In this document: positions 1 to 7,776 of the stretch, piece by piece
Layout: the number at the start of each line of letters is the position of its first letter
How positions within the stretch are numbered: the stretch's first letter is position 1
NCBI RefSeq assembly: GCF_030682515.1
Contig: NZ_JAUXOD010000057.1
Location: 1 to 48,357 of the forward strand
DNA: 48,357 nt
From: Hoeflea sp.
GTDB lineage: Bacteria; Pseudomonadota; Alphaproteobacteria; Rhizobiales; Rhizobiaceae
Direction: 5' to 3'
Program-made: the position numbers and the translations under genes
Notes under the pieces: generated by a model
The model's input: the letters and a program-made list of their open reading frames with translations, nothing else
Told to the model about the DNA's origin: nothing
Databases searched by the model: none

Positions 1-35
1 AACGGGGTCAGTCGGGCATTCTTGTGGATGTTCAT
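1..35 (-). CDS. IS481-family transposase, N-terminal fragment cut by window edge
   Basis: Reading leftwards from the ATG at 35-33, the frame encodes MNIHKNARLTP and then runs off the window. This opening is characteristic of IS481-family DDE transposases of proteobacteria, whose N-terminal helix-turn-helix starts in this way. Only 11 codons are visible, so neither the catalytic domain nor the integrity of the gene can be judged. The call rests on recognising the start peptide. The DNA to its right (about 36-160) is then the end of the insertion sequence. Confidence 0.6.
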   Translation of the reverse strand, partial: MNIHKNARLTP

Positions 36-100
36 TCGGAGCGATCCTGGAAAACTGTTGTGTGGTAACTCCAGTCTCCTAAATCTGCTCCGAATGGACA
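29..100. repeat. Inverted repeat in the leader of the IS481-like element
   Basis: Arms 29-42 and 87-100 are inverted copies of 14 bp with one mismatch (TGTTCATTCGGAGC against GCTCCGAATGGACA). The left arm overlaps the transposase start codon. They could be part of the IS end or an mRNA structure that hides the transposase start. The exact outer boundary of the IS and any target duplication cannot be defined from one copy. Confidence 0.45.
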
Positions 101-161
101 ACCTATTGAGAGCTCACACCTAGAGCCTGCCAGGCGCCCGGGTTCCGGATGAATCAGTTTC

Positions 162-941
162 TCAACGGCCTGAATCAGCTTGCCTGAAAAGACCCGCAAG
201 CCGTTGAAAAAGAGTGTCTATTCGCATGCGCAAGAATGACCGTTCCGGCGCCGGCCAGTCCACGCGGGCTTCGGGCGGACCGAAACCCTCCTCGGCGCCG
301 GCGGCCCTGAGCGCCGCCTCGAAGATCTGGCAGTTGCGCAATATTTCGTCGCCGACATGGCCTGTGTCGCCGTTGACGATATCGCGTGCGGCGCGGTAGT
401 CGAGCCCCTCGTCGGTGCAGAAATCACCGAGCTTGCAGGGCCGGAACCAGCCCTCGATCATGCCGGAAAAGGCGACATGGGCGGAGATGACCGGGTCGAG
501 GATCAGGTCGTAATTCTCCGACAACGGCACGCGGACACCAAATCGCGTCCGGAGTTTTTCCTCGGCGCCCACATAGTTGCGGCGATGGGTGAGCTGGATG
601 TCGCCGCCGCCGACCGGGTGGCGTCCTGTCTCGTCAGGCAACCAGTAGGGAGTCTTGACCCATGTGAGCCGACCGGCGTCGTAAGCCTTCTGCAGCCGCT
701 CGGCGGAGGTGGCGCGGTCGGGCGCGAAGGCTTCCAGCACCGGCTCCATCCGCCCGCCGGTCTCGCGGTAAATCTGGCCCAGCGCGGCTGCGAGAAATAG
801 AATCGGATGATCGGCCGCATACCACCGGGCCCAGACATCGAGCTTGACCGCGAGCCCCGCCCGCTGCGCCGCCGTCAACCCGTCCGGGAAGAGGCGCGGA
901 TCGGTGACGGTCAGGTGATGGAAGAAGGCGTCGCGGTTCAT
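162..941 (-). CDS. Glycoside hydrolase family 19-like (chitinase/lysozyme-like) protein
   Basis: This 259-residue protein resembles the small GH19 domain found in phage-type lysozymes and bacterial chitinase-like proteins. The diagnostic pieces are the RETGG motif around residue 60, where Glu60 would be the general acid, and GGDIQLTHRRNY, which corresponds to the family's GRGxxQLTxRxNY strand. No signal peptide is apparent, so export would need a holin or another route, as for prophage endolysins. I chose the ATG at 941; an upstream in-frame ATG at 1028 would add 29 unconvincing residues and overlap the LysR gene. It lies directly beside the IS481 end. The likely substrate is peptidoglycan or chitin-like glycans, but the real target is unknown. 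Confidence 0.7.
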   Translation of the reverse strand: MNRDAFFHHLTVTDPRLFPDGLTAAQRAGLAVKLDVWARWYAADHPILFLAAALGQIYRETGGRMEPVLEAFAPDRATSAERLQKAYDAGRLTWVKTPYWLPDETGRHPVGGGDIQLTHRRNYVGAEEKLRTRFGVRVPLSENYDLILDPVISAHVAFSGMIEGWFRPCKLGDFCTDEGLDYRAARDIVNGDTGHVGDEILRNCQIFEAALRAAGAEEGFGPPEARVDWPAPERSFLRMRIDTLFQRLAGLFRQADSGR

Positions 942-1005
942 GGCGCCACTCTGACACCGATTCGGGTCGCCGGGGAACGAGGACGGCACGGGCGCGGTCC
1001 CCGTG

Positions 1006-1860
1006 TCAGCCCAGGAACCGGGCCGCATGGCGCGCGAACAGCTCCGCCACCCGGTTGATCACCAGCCGCACCTCCGGCCGGCGCCGGTCGTCGTCATGGG
1101 CGACGATCCACAGCGGATGGTCGAGTGCGGCGATGATCCCGTCCTCGCGCTCCAGCGCCGGATTAGCGTCGCCCGCAAACACCGGCAGCACGCCGCGCCC
1201 GGCGCCTGCCTGCACCAGCGTTTCGACAAGCCTTGCTTCCGATGTCCAGGTCAGGATCCCGGGCTCGTGGTTTTCGAACACGTAGCGGTCGGATGCCGCG
1301 CGCGCCGATTCGGTGCCGACGGAGATCCACGGCAGGTCGGCGACCCCGGCCAGCGCGCGGGCCCGGTAGACCGCATAGCGCACGGCGACGCTGCGCCGCT
1401 TGGCGAGATTGCCGGAGGTGGGTTCGGTGCCCAGCACCGCCACGTCGGCTTCGCGGAAGGTCATGTCGAGATCGGCTCCGGCGGTCTTCACGCAGAGCCG
1501 GAAACCGTCCGATGCGGTGCGGATCGCGGCGATGTTCTGGGCCACGAACGGCGCGAGGCCTGGCTCGGCGGCGATGGAGACGAGCGGCAGCGCGAAGGCG
1601 TCCCGGTGCCACTCGGCGATGCCGTCGGCGGCCTGCCGCATCACCCGCACCCGCTCGAGCAGGATCTCGCCGTCATGGGCGAGCCGGTAGCCCTGCTGGC
1701 TGCGGATGAACAGCGAGCGGCCGAGCGCACGTTCGAGCGCCAGCATGCGCCGTCCGATGGTGGCGGCGCTGAGCCCCGTGCCCGCGGCGGCCGCACTCAG
1801 CCCGCCGCGCTCGGCCACCTCGTGAAACAGCTGCAGATCATCCCAGTTGGCGTCCGCCAT
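1006..1860 (-). CDS. LysR-family transcriptional regulator
   Basis: A 284-residue protein with an N-terminal winged helix-turn-helix (about residues 4-62, including LSAAAAGTGLSAATIGRRM and a recognition region ending in FIRSQQGYRL). An effector-binding domain follows. The HTH reads as the LysR subgroup that has Ile-Gly-Arg-Arg in the recognition helix. The start at 1860 gives MADANWDDLQLF, the normal distance to the HTH; an ATG at 1923 would add 21 residues. The 158-bp gap to the small divergent ORF at 2019 contains a 16-bp palindrome that could be its operator. Target and inducer are unknown. Confidence 0.88.
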   Translation of the reverse strand: MADANWDDLQLFHEVAERGGLSAAAAGTGLSAATIGRRMLALERALGRSLFIRSQQGYRLAHDGEILLERVRVMRQAADGIAEWHRDAFALPLVSIAAEPGLAPFVAQNIAAIRTASDGFRLCVKTAGADLDMTFREADVAVLGTEPTSGNLAKRRSVAVRYAVYRARALAGVADLPWISVGTESARAASDRYVFENHEPGILTWTSEARLVETLVQAGAGRGVLPVFAGDANPALEREDGIIAALDHPLWIVAHDDDRRRPEVRLVINRVAELFARHAARFLG

Positions 1861-1933
1861 GGCCGGCTCCGAAGAAAGAGGACTCCCGGCCCGAAGATAG
1901 GCAGGAGTTGGCGCGAATGCCATTTTTCACCGC

Positions 1934-1949
1934 TGAAACGTCCGTTTCA
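1934..1949. promoter_or_regulatory. 16-bp palindrome, candidate operator of the adjacent LysR
   Basis: TGAAACG-TC-CGTTTCA is a perfect 7-bp inverted repeat with a 2-bp centre. It lies in the intergenic space between the LysR start (1860) and the divergent small ORF (2019). Its position fits autoregulation or control of the divergent transcript. The binding protein is inferred from position only. Confidence 0.5.
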
Positions 1950-2018
1950 ATCCCGCCGCTACAGTTCCGTCGCCCGGGCGCCTACCTCAAGCCTATCGCA
2001 ACACAAGGAGGCGAGACG

Positions 2019-2258
2019 ATGCATCTGGCATGGATGACGATCTGGAAACACGCAAGCCCGCCCCGCCCGCGCGACGCCTTCGCCGATCCGCTCGAGGGCG
2101 AGGAGTGGCGCGGCCTCGAATGGACCGACCGGCTGTTCGCCTGGCTCTCGAGCGGGCCGCGCCCGGCCTCGCCGCCGGCGCAGTCGCTCAGACCCGTTCG
2201 CCGCCCTTCACCCGGTAGCTTGGGGTGTACATCGTCACCAGTTCCTCGCTCGCGGTAG
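2019..2258 (+). CDS. Small hypothetical protein, divergent from LysR
   Basis: A 79-codon frame begins with MHLAWMTIWKHA and has an AAGGAGG Shine-Dalgarno sequence 7 nt before the ATG, one of the best ribosome binding sites in the window. The first 45 codons lie in non-coding DNA and give a plausible soluble peptide rich in Trp, Asp and Glu. The last 24 codons run antisense across the 3' end of gor (from 2188) and look like a shadow. The gene may be real but could be eroded at its end. I do not recognise the protein. Its position, divergent from the LysR gene with a palindrome between, makes it the natural candidate target of that regulator. Confidence 0.4.
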   Translation: MHLAWMTIWKHASPPRPRDAFADPLEGEEWRGLEWTDRLFAWLSSGPRPASPPAQSLRPVRRPSPGSLGCTSSPVPRSR

Positions 2259-3576
2259 GGTGGACGGCCATGGTGCGGTCGAAATCGTCCTTGGTGCAAC
2301 CCGCCTTGAGCGCGATGCCGAGCAGCTGCGCCATCTCGCCCGCCTCGTGGCCGAGGATGTGGACGCCGAGCACCTTGCGGTCGTCCGCGTTGACGACGAT
2401 CTTCATGATCATCTTCTCGGCCCGCCCCGACAGCGTCGCCTTCATCGGCCGGAATTCGGCGCGGTAGATCTCGAGCGTGTCGAAGCGCTTGCCCGCCTCC
2501 TCCTCCGACAGGCCGACGGTACCGATCTCGGGCTGCGAGAACACCGCGGTCGCGATCATGTCATGGTCGGGCGAGGTCGGGCGGTCGCGGTAGAGCGTGT
2601 CGACCAGGCACATCGCCTCGTGGATCGCCACCGGGGTGAGTTGCACCCGGTCGGTGACATCGCCAACGGCGTAGATGCTCTCGACATTGGTGCAGGAATA
2701 CTCGTCGACCAGGATCTCGCCCTTGATGCCGGTCTTCACCCCCGCCGCCTCGAGCCCGAGCCCGTGTGTGTTGGGGTCGCGCCCGAGCGCCAGCAGCACC
2801 TGGTCGGCGGCGAGCGCCTTGCCCTTGCTGGTATGCGCCAGAAGCCGCCCGTCCGGGCCGCGCTCGATCTTCTCGAACACCTCGTGGCAGAGAATGCGGA
2901 TGCCCTTCTCCTCCATTGCCACATGCAGGCCGCGGCGCATGTCCTGGTCGAAGCGCGACAGGATCTCCTGGCCGCGGTAGATCAGCGTCGTCTCGACGCC
3001 GAGGCCGTGGAAGATATTGGCGAATTCCACCGCGATGTAGCCGCCGCCGGCAATCAGGATGGCCTTCGGCAGTTCATCGAGATGAAAGGCCTCGTTGGAG
3101 CTGATGCAGAGTTCGTGGCCGGGCAGCGCCGCATGCGGGTTGGGCGCCCCGCCGACGGCGATCAGGATGTGCCTGGCGGTGACGGTCTGCCCCGTGGCCT
3201 TGATGAGCACGGAATTGGGTCCGGTGAGTTCGGCGCGCGAGGCGATGATTTCTGCGCCGGCATTCTCCAGCCCGCGGCGGTAGAGCCCCTCAAGCCGGTC
3301 GATCTCGCGGTCCTTGTTGGCAATCAGCGTCGGCCAGTCGAAGGCGCTCTCGCCCACGCTCCAGCCAAAGCCGCGGCTGTCCTCGAAATGCTCGGAGAAT
3401 TGCGAGGCGTAGACCAGCAGCTTCTTGGGCACGCAGCCGCGGATGACGCAGGTGCCGCCGAAGCGGTATTCCTCGGCGATCGCCACCTTCTTGCCGAGGC
3501 CCGCGGCGAGCCGTGCCGAGCGCACCCCGCCGGAACCGCCGCCGATGACGAACAGGTCATAATCGAATTCGGTCAT
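2188..3576 (-). CDS. gor: Glutathione-disulfide reductase
   Basis: This 462-residue flavoprotein reduces glutathione disulfide with NADPH in the cytoplasm. An FAD-binding GGGSGG motif sits at residues 12-17. The redox-active disulfide lies in GGTCVIRGCVPKK (Cys43 and Cys48). A second GGGYIAVEFA dinucleotide-binding fold follows about residue 180, and the C-terminal dimer domain ends with the HPTASEE motif that supplies the catalytic His-Glu pair of the opposing subunit. Length and motifs match alphaproteobacterial glutathione reductases rather than dihydrolipoamide dehydrogenase or mercuric reductase. The gene is separated from the upstream DUF2059 gene by a terminator, so it is probably transcribed from its own promoter in 3577-3680. 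Confidence 0.96.
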   Translation of the reverse strand: MTEFDYDLFVIGGGSGGVRSARLAAGLGKKVAIAEEYRFGGTCVIRGCVPKKLLVYASQFSEHFEDSRGFGWSVGESAFDWPTLIANKDREIDRLEGLYRRGLENAGAEIIASRAELTGPNSVLIKATGQTVTARHILIAVGGAPNPHAALPGHELCISSNEAFHLDELPKAILIAGGGYIAVEFANIFHGLGVETTLIYRGQEILSRFDQDMRRGLHVAMEEKGIRILCHEVFEKIERGPDGRLLAHTSKGKALAADQVLLALGRDPNTHGLGLEAAGVKTGIKGEILVDEYSCTNVESIYAVGDVTDRVQLTPVAIHEAMCLVDTLYRDRPTSPDHDMIATAVFSQPEIGTVGLSEEEAGKRFDTLEIYRAEFRPMKATLSGRAEKMIMKIVVNADDRKVLGVHILGHEAGEMAQLLGIALKAGCTKDDFDRTMAVHPTASEELVTMYTPSYRVKGGERV

Positions 3577-3681
3577 GGCGAAAATCCTTCTCGCGGGGTT
3601 CGGCGCGACGGATGCGCCAGGGCGGTTTGGCGCAGACCGGAGAACCCGGGCGGCGGCCGTCCTATTTAGCCATGCGGGCGC

Positions 3682-3712
3682 AAAATAAAAGCCCAGAACC
3701 GGTCCGGGCTTT
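3682..3712 (-). terminator. Rho-independent terminator after rpiA-DUF2059
   Basis: Read on the minus strand, a hairpin with a 7-bp base (AAAGCCC/GGGCTTT) is followed by a T-rich tail, TTTTATTTT when the last stem bases are counted. It lies after the DUF2059 gene and before gor, so it should end the rpiA-DUF2059 transcript. The other strand lacks a proper T tail. Confidence 0.65.
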
Positions 3713-3795
3713 CAAAGGGGCCACACACTTGCGTGATGGCGGGCAGGATCGGACCCAACCGGGGACAGATGTCCGCGGGCCCGCACGTGCCTCGA

Positions 3796-4347
3796 TCAGG
3801 GCTTGGGCGCTGGCGTCGATTCGTCGGTGACCTTCGGGCGCGCGCCGATCTTTTCCTGCAGCGCCGTGTTGACGTTCTGGGCCAGGTCGCGGGCAATGCC
3901 GGACGACCAGATCTCGGCCGACTTGATCAGTTCGCGCGTCACCAGCGGTCCATTGTCGATGAGCTTCCTGCCGGGACCGGAATTGTAGAAATCGGAGATG
4001 GCCGTCAGCTCTTCCTGGGTGAAGGCCTTGGCGTAGATCTGCGCGGCCTCCCTTTCGAGATCGGCGCGGCGGGGAACGATCTTCAGCGCCTCTTCATCGA
4101 TGGTGACGCTGATGATTTCCTGCAGGTCGGCATTGGAGCGAATCAGCTCGGTCTTGAGCTGCTCGGCGGCGACCGGAATGACCGCGTCGAACTGATCGGT
4201 AGACTGGAGCGCGCTGATGGCGGCGCGGGCCGCGGCGATGTGTTCCGGGCTGAGATCCTGCGCGCGCGCCGAGTGGCCCGCAATGACGAGGCTAGAGGCC
4301 ACGATCAACCCCGCGCCGAAACGCTTGAGACCGGTGAAATTAGTCAT
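3796..4347 (-). CDS. Secreted DUF2059-domain protein
   Basis: A 183-residue protein with a clear signal peptide: MTNFTGLKRF, a hydrophobic stretch to about residue 25, and cleavage after GHSARA. The mature part is helical and carries the DUF2059 signature, with FTQEELTAISDFYNSGPGRKLIDN near residues 110-135. Such proteins are common, periplasmic and of unknown function in alphaproteobacteria. The ATG at 4347 follows directly from rpiA (stop at 4355), so the two are probably cotranscribed. The longer upstream reading frame overlaps rpiA and is rejected. The C-terminus is proline-rich. Confidence 0.85.
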   Translation of the reverse strand: MTNFTGLKRFGAGLIVASSLVIAGHSARAQDLSPEHIAAARAAISALQSTDQFDAVIPVAAEQLKTELIRSNADLQEIISVTIDEEALKIVPRRADLEREAAQIYAKAFTQEELTAISDFYNSGPGRKLIDNGPLVTRELIKSAEIWSSGIARDLAQNVNTALQEKIGARPKVTDESTPAPKP

Positions 4348-4354
4348 GTCGGTT

Positions 4355-5062
4355 TCACTCCTGTTTGTTCTTGGCCAGCAGGGTCCGCGCGCCATGTTCC
4401 GAAGCGATGATCGCGGCATCCGCCATGTTGAGAAATAGTCCGTGTTCGACCACACCGGGGATCGCGGCAAGCCCGTTTGCGAGGGCTTCTGCATCCGGAA
4501 TGCGGCCAAAAGATGCATCAAGGATGAAATGTCCGCCGTCGGTGAGATAGGCGCCGTCCTTGTCGGGACGCTGCACAAGGTCGCCGCTGAGGCCCAGCCG
4601 CGAAGCCAGCCGCTCGACGGCGATCCGGGTCGCGGCCAGCCCGAAGGGCGCCACCTCGATGGGCAGCGGGAAGCGGCCGAGCGTGTCGACCAGCTTGCTT
4701 TCGTCGGCGATCACGATCATTCGCGCCGAGGCCGCGGCCACGATCTTCTCGCGCAGCAGCGCGCCGCCGCCGCCCTTGATCAGGCCGAGCGAGGCGTCGA
4801 CCTCGTCGGCGCCGTCGATGGTCAGGTCAAGCTCGGGAAGATCGTCGAGCGAATAGAGCGGCACGCCCAGTTCGACGCAGAGCCGCGCCGTGCGCTCCGA
4901 GGTCGGCACGCCCTGGATCTGGAACCCGTCGGCGACCTTCTCGGCCAGCAGGCGGACGAACTCGTCCGCGGTCGATCCGGTTCCGATGCCGAGCCGCATC
5001 CCGTTCTCGACATGGCCGAGGGCTGCCTGGGCTGCGGCGATTTTGAGTTGGCGGGCGTCCAT
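4355..5062 (-). CDS. rpiA: Ribose-5-phosphate isomerase A
   Basis: This cytoplasmic enzyme interconverts ribose 5-phosphate and ribulose 5-phosphate in the pentose phosphate pathway. Of 235 residues, the hallmark segments are [11 protein letters not shown] (phosphate binding), [11 protein letters not shown] (catalytic Asp-Gly-Ala-Asp loop) and [16 protein letters not shown] (catalytic Glu and Lys). The start [12 protein letters not shown] is the form usual in rhizobia. An ATG four codons upstream (5074) follows an AAGG and is possible. A 207-bp gap separates it from the divergent gph, and the DUF2059 gene lies 7 bp downstream. Confidence 0.95.
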   Translation of the reverse strand: MDARQLKIAAAQAALGHVENGMRLGIGTGSTADEFVRLLAEKVADGFQIQGVPTSERTARLCVELGVPLYSLDDLPELDLTIDGADEVDASLGLIKGGGGALLREKIVAAASARMIVIADESKLVDTLGRFPLPIEVAPFGLAATRIAVERLASRLGLSGDLVQRPDKDGAYLTDGGHFILDASFGRIPDAEALANGLAAIPGVVEHGLFLNMADAAIIASEHGARTLLAKNKQE

Positions 5063-5281
5063 GCCAGCGTCCATCCTTGTTGCTACCGGTCCGCCTGTTA
5101 GCATGGAAGATGCGGCAGGCAAAGCCCGCGCGCAGCCCTCGATGCCCGGGAAATGAGCAGTGCAGGCCACTGGGGGTAGAGCCGCGTCCCGATTGCGCAT
5201 GTCCGCCATTGCCTGCCTTGAAATCAGGCGCTACTGAGCCAGCGAGCCCACCCGCCGCCACCATCCCCGCCCGGAGCCCGC

Positions 5282-5971
5282 ATGACCTCTCCCCTGGTAA
5301 TCTTCGACCTCGACGGCACGCTGATCGACACCGCCCCTGACCTGATGGCGAGCCTCAATCACGTGATGGATCTGAACGGGCTGTCGCATGTGGCCTTCGA
5401 GGACATGACCTGGCTGGTCGGCCAGGGCGCCAAGGTGATGATCGAGCGGGCCTGGGCGCATCACGGCCACCCCTCCTCGCCCGAACAGCTCGAAAGTGCC
5501 TTCGACGCATTCCTCGTCCACTACGCCGCCGGAATGCCGGGGCGGTCCCTGCCCTATCCCGGCCTGATGGCGGCCATGGACCGGCTCGAGGCGGCGGGCA
5601 TGAAGCTCGCGGTCTGCACCAACAAGACCGAGGCCTTGGCGCTGCGCCTGCTCGACAGCCTGGAGCTGACCGCCAGGTTTGCCGCCATCACCGGCGGCGA
5701 CACGTTCAAGGTCAAGAAGCCCCATGGCGACCATATCCTCGGCACCATCGCCATGGCCGGATGCAGTCCCGCCCGTGCGGTGATGATCGGCGACAGCATC
5801 AACGACATCCTGGCGGCCCAGAACGCCAAGGTGCCCGCGATCGCCGTTCCCTTCGGCTATTCCGACAAGCCGGTGGCGGAGTTCAGCCCGGATCTCGTCA
5901 TCGCCCATTTCGACGAGCTCGACGCGGCGATGGTGGAGCAGCTGATCGCAAATTTCGCCCCGGCGCGCTGA
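5282..5971 (+). CDS. gph: Phosphoglycolate phosphatase (HAD superfamily)
   Basis: A 229-residue HAD-type phosphatase. The nucleophile motif is FDLDGTLIDT (Asp9 and Asp11), motif II is CTNK near residue 113, the lysine motif is VKKP, and motif III is MIGDSINDI. The cap domain between motifs I and II is of the C1 helical type found in Gph, which removes phosphate from 2-phosphoglycolate formed by DNA repair or oxygenase reactions. A related substrate cannot be excluded because HAD enzymes are promiscuous. The gene stands alone, divergent from rpiA and upstream of the tRNA. Confidence 0.88.
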   Translation: MTSPLVIFDLDGTLIDTAPDLMASLNHVMDLNGLSHVAFEDMTWLVGQGAKVMIERAWAHHGHPSSPEQLESAFDAFLVHYAAGMPGRSLPYPGLMAAMDRLEAAGMKLAVCTNKTEALALRLLDSLELTARFAAITGGDTFKVKKPHGDHILGTIAMAGCSPARAVMIGDSINDILAAQNAKVPAIAVPFGYSDKPVAEFSPDLVIAHFDELDAAMVEQLIANFAPAR

Positions 5972-6010
5972 CCCGACGGTGCGCGCGCGCCAAGATCGCC
6001 AATCTGACGC

Positions 6011-6039
6011 TTGACGCCTGCCCCGCGCAGCGCTTATAC
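6011..6039 (+). promoter_or_regulatory. Sigma-70-type promoter of tRNA-Val
   Basis: TTGACG (6011-6016) and TTATAC (6034-6039) are separated by exactly 17 bp and lie 43 bp before the mature tRNA 5' end. The match to the housekeeping -35/-10 consensus is good. Transcription from it would give a short leader that RNase P removes. Confidence 0.6.
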
Positions 6040-6082
6040 CGCCGCAGAACCGTTCGCACCGCACCTCGCGGGGCTCAGCGAC

Positions 6083-6157
6083 GGGCGCGTAGCTCAGCGG
6101 GAGAGCACTGCATTCACACTGCAGGGGTCACAGGTTCAATCCCTGTCGCGCCCACCA
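6083..6157 (+). tRNA. tRNA-Val (anticodon CAC)
   Basis: The 75-nt cloverleaf has a 7-bp acceptor stem GGGCGCG/CGCGCCC, a D-arm TAGCTCAGCGGGAGAGCA, and an anticodon stem CTGCA/TGCAG enclosing TTCACAC, hence anticodon CAC for valine codon GTG. It has a normal T-arm with GGTTCAATCC and an encoded CCA end. It reads GUG codons, which are frequent in GC-rich genomes. The 3' half of such genes is a common integration site, and the kelch-like gene next to it may be an insertion. Confidence 0.95.
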
Positions 6158-6193
6158 TTCTTTGTGAAGACTTTGATCCGGTTACACGGCCTG

Positions 6194-7216
6194 CTAGTCC
6201 TGCAGTTCCCAGCAGTCGTTCACGGTGCCGGGGCCGTCCGGATTGCGATTCCCTGCGCACATCATCACGCGGCCATTGAGCGAAAAGACCGCAGGCCAAT
6301 GGCGTGGGGAGTAGGAAAGGGGCTTCAGCCTGGGGTCGATGTACTTGCTGGCAGATTCGGGGTTCGCCAGATATAGCGCTGTGGTTGTCAGGCGCTCGCA
6401 CGCCATGACGGTCGTGCATCTCCACACACCGTCGTGATTGGTTGCCGCCATGTTGTTGTAGCCGCCGACCATGTAAAAATTTCCACCGCTCGAGACGCCC
6501 TGCGGCCAGAGCCGCGCCGCCCAAGGCGCGTCGTATTCGGTCCATGTCCCGTTGATCGGATCATCGGTTCGCCAGACCTTGTTGACCGACGTCCTGTCTG
6601 CATACCCAAGCTCAGGCATGGGATCCGCGCCTGGTTTCGAACCGCCAAAAACAAAAATGTACCCGTCGTGCTTGATCGCAGAGTAGTTTCTGAGCACGCC
6701 GGTCCAGGGGACCGAAGCCACCTCCCATGTTACTCCGTCTGCGGTATGGCGTATCTTATCGTCAAGGAACAAGAACATCCTGCCATTGAAATCGCCGACC
6801 AGAGAGGCCTCGATCAGCGAGTCCGCAAATTGCGTCGTTGCAACAGCCGTCCATGTCGTCATGTTTACCGATGTCCGGATCTTGTCGGAGCCGACCGCAA
6901 ACAGCTTGTCATCATGAACAGTGAGGGGGGTGTAGACCGGATAAGGCGTGGTGGCGAGCGCAAGATTGAAGCGGAACCCGTCACCGGACCAGTACAGGTC
7001 CTGCAGCGCAGTTCCTCCATATTGATAGCCACCACTCAGGATGACGCGGCCTCTGTATACAACGACCCTGGATGTATCCCTGTGAGGAAACCCCGGCGAT
7101 ATGGCCGCTCCCTCCCGGGACTTCTGAACCCAAGTCGCTGTTGCAGCCGCTCCCGTCTGGATGAGGAAAATCTGAAGGAGCAGAACCAGCGCAGTCTGTG
7201 CGAAGAATTTTACCAC
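6194..7216 (-). CDS. Secreted kelch-like beta-propeller protein
   Basis: This 340-residue protein begins with a signal peptide (MVKFFAQTALVLLLQIFLIQ, cleavage near TGAAA). The rest is a series of about 45-residue repeats of the kelch/galactose-oxidase propeller type: GRVILSGGYQYGG, GYIFVFGGSKPG and GNFYMVGGYNN, each followed by a Trp-bearing strand such as KVWRTDDP or GVWRCTT. It has no catalytic motif I can name, and a binding or surface role is likeliest. Base composition looks less GC-rich than the neighbours, and it faces the 3' end of tRNA-Val 37 bp away, both of which hint at acquisition. Cysteines near the C-terminus could form disulfides after export. Confidence 0.6.
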   Translation of the reverse strand: MVKFFAQTALVLLLQIFLIQTGAAATATWVQKSREGAAISPGFPHRDTSRVVVYRGRVILSGGYQYGGTALQDLYWSGDGFRFNLALATTPYPVYTPLTVHDDKLFAVGSDKIRTSVNMTTWTAVATTQFADSLIEASLVGDFNGRMFLFLDDKIRHTADGVTWEVASVPWTGVLRNYSAIKHDGYIFVFGGSKPGADPMPELGYADRTSVNKVWRTDDPINGTWTEYDAPWAARLWPQGVSSGGNFYMVGGYNNMAATNHDGVWRCTTVMACERLTTTALYLANPESASKYIDPRLKPLSYSPRHWPAVFSLNGRVMMCAGNRNPDGPGTVNDCWELQD

Positions 7217-7287
7217 ACCTGCACACTGACCATCTCCGGCCCCAGGTCAACATCTTTCGCGCCCTTCACTCGCCTTTCTGAGAACAG

Positions 7288-7324
7288 TGTTCGTCGAACA
7301 TCTGCGGCTCATGACACTGAGCCG
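7288..7324. promoter_or_regulatory. Two adjacent palindromes, candidate operators
   Basis: TGTTCG-T-CGAACA (7288-7300) is a perfect 13-bp palindrome. Four bases later CGGCTCA-N6-TGAGCCG (7305-7324) is a 7-bp inverted repeat. They sit 72-108 bp upstream of the kelch-like gene start. The two are unlike in sequence, so they would be sites for different proteins, or the second could be an RNA hairpin. No regulator is identified. Confidence 0.35.
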
Positions 7325-7657
7325 AGCAATGGTGATGCCGTCGGAGGGAGTTCCTTATCCACGGTCACTGTGCTTTCCCAAGTCGATAAACCGATAGATG
7401 GATTGCACTGCAAGATCGCGCGGCTGCACGTCATCAGGGCCATCTTGGCACGCACCACCGCCGAAGACGGTGACGAGCTTCATGGACCCACTTGGCGGGA
7501 CCAGCCAAACCCTTCCACCTGCGGGCAAAACCAGCGCCTGCGCCAGGCAGGCTCGCGTCTTTTTGTGCGGACCGGAGTTGGAGCCGGCTAATCTCTTCTC
7601 TATTGCGCAAACCTGTAAAATAAGGTTGGATCGGATCGAGCGAAGCCATCGCCGCGA

Positions 7658-7675
7658 CTGTCATCCAGCCGTCAT
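7658..7675 (+). promoter_or_regulatory. PHO-box-like site upstream of ABC importer operon
   Basis: CTGTCAT-CCAG-CCGTCAT matches the two 7-bp direct repeats with a 4-bp spacer that PhoB binds, with one substitution in the second repeat. It points toward the ABC operon, about 100 bp before its start codon. A second, exact box lies before the facing Na+/phosphate transporter gene, which strengthens the call. The -10 element after it is weak. Confidence 0.55.
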
Positions 7676-7776
7676 GAACGGAGCATAGGTGATCGGGCTG
7701 CGGTGACAAAATCACCAAATGGCCGCTCAGAGCGGGAAGCAAACAACCGCTTCGGCGGAAAACAGGAGCGTTCAAG

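Larger units (their letters stand above)
7217..7776. other. 560-bp intergenic control region between kelch-like gene and ABC operon
   Basis: No convincing coding frame is seen. The region contains two palindromes (7288-7300 and 7305-7324), a PHO-box-like sequence (7658-7675) and a small GGTGA/TCACC dyad at 7702-7716, and it ends in the AGGAG ribosome binding site of the binding-protein gene. It must hold the promoters of both divergent units. Confidence 0.6.
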
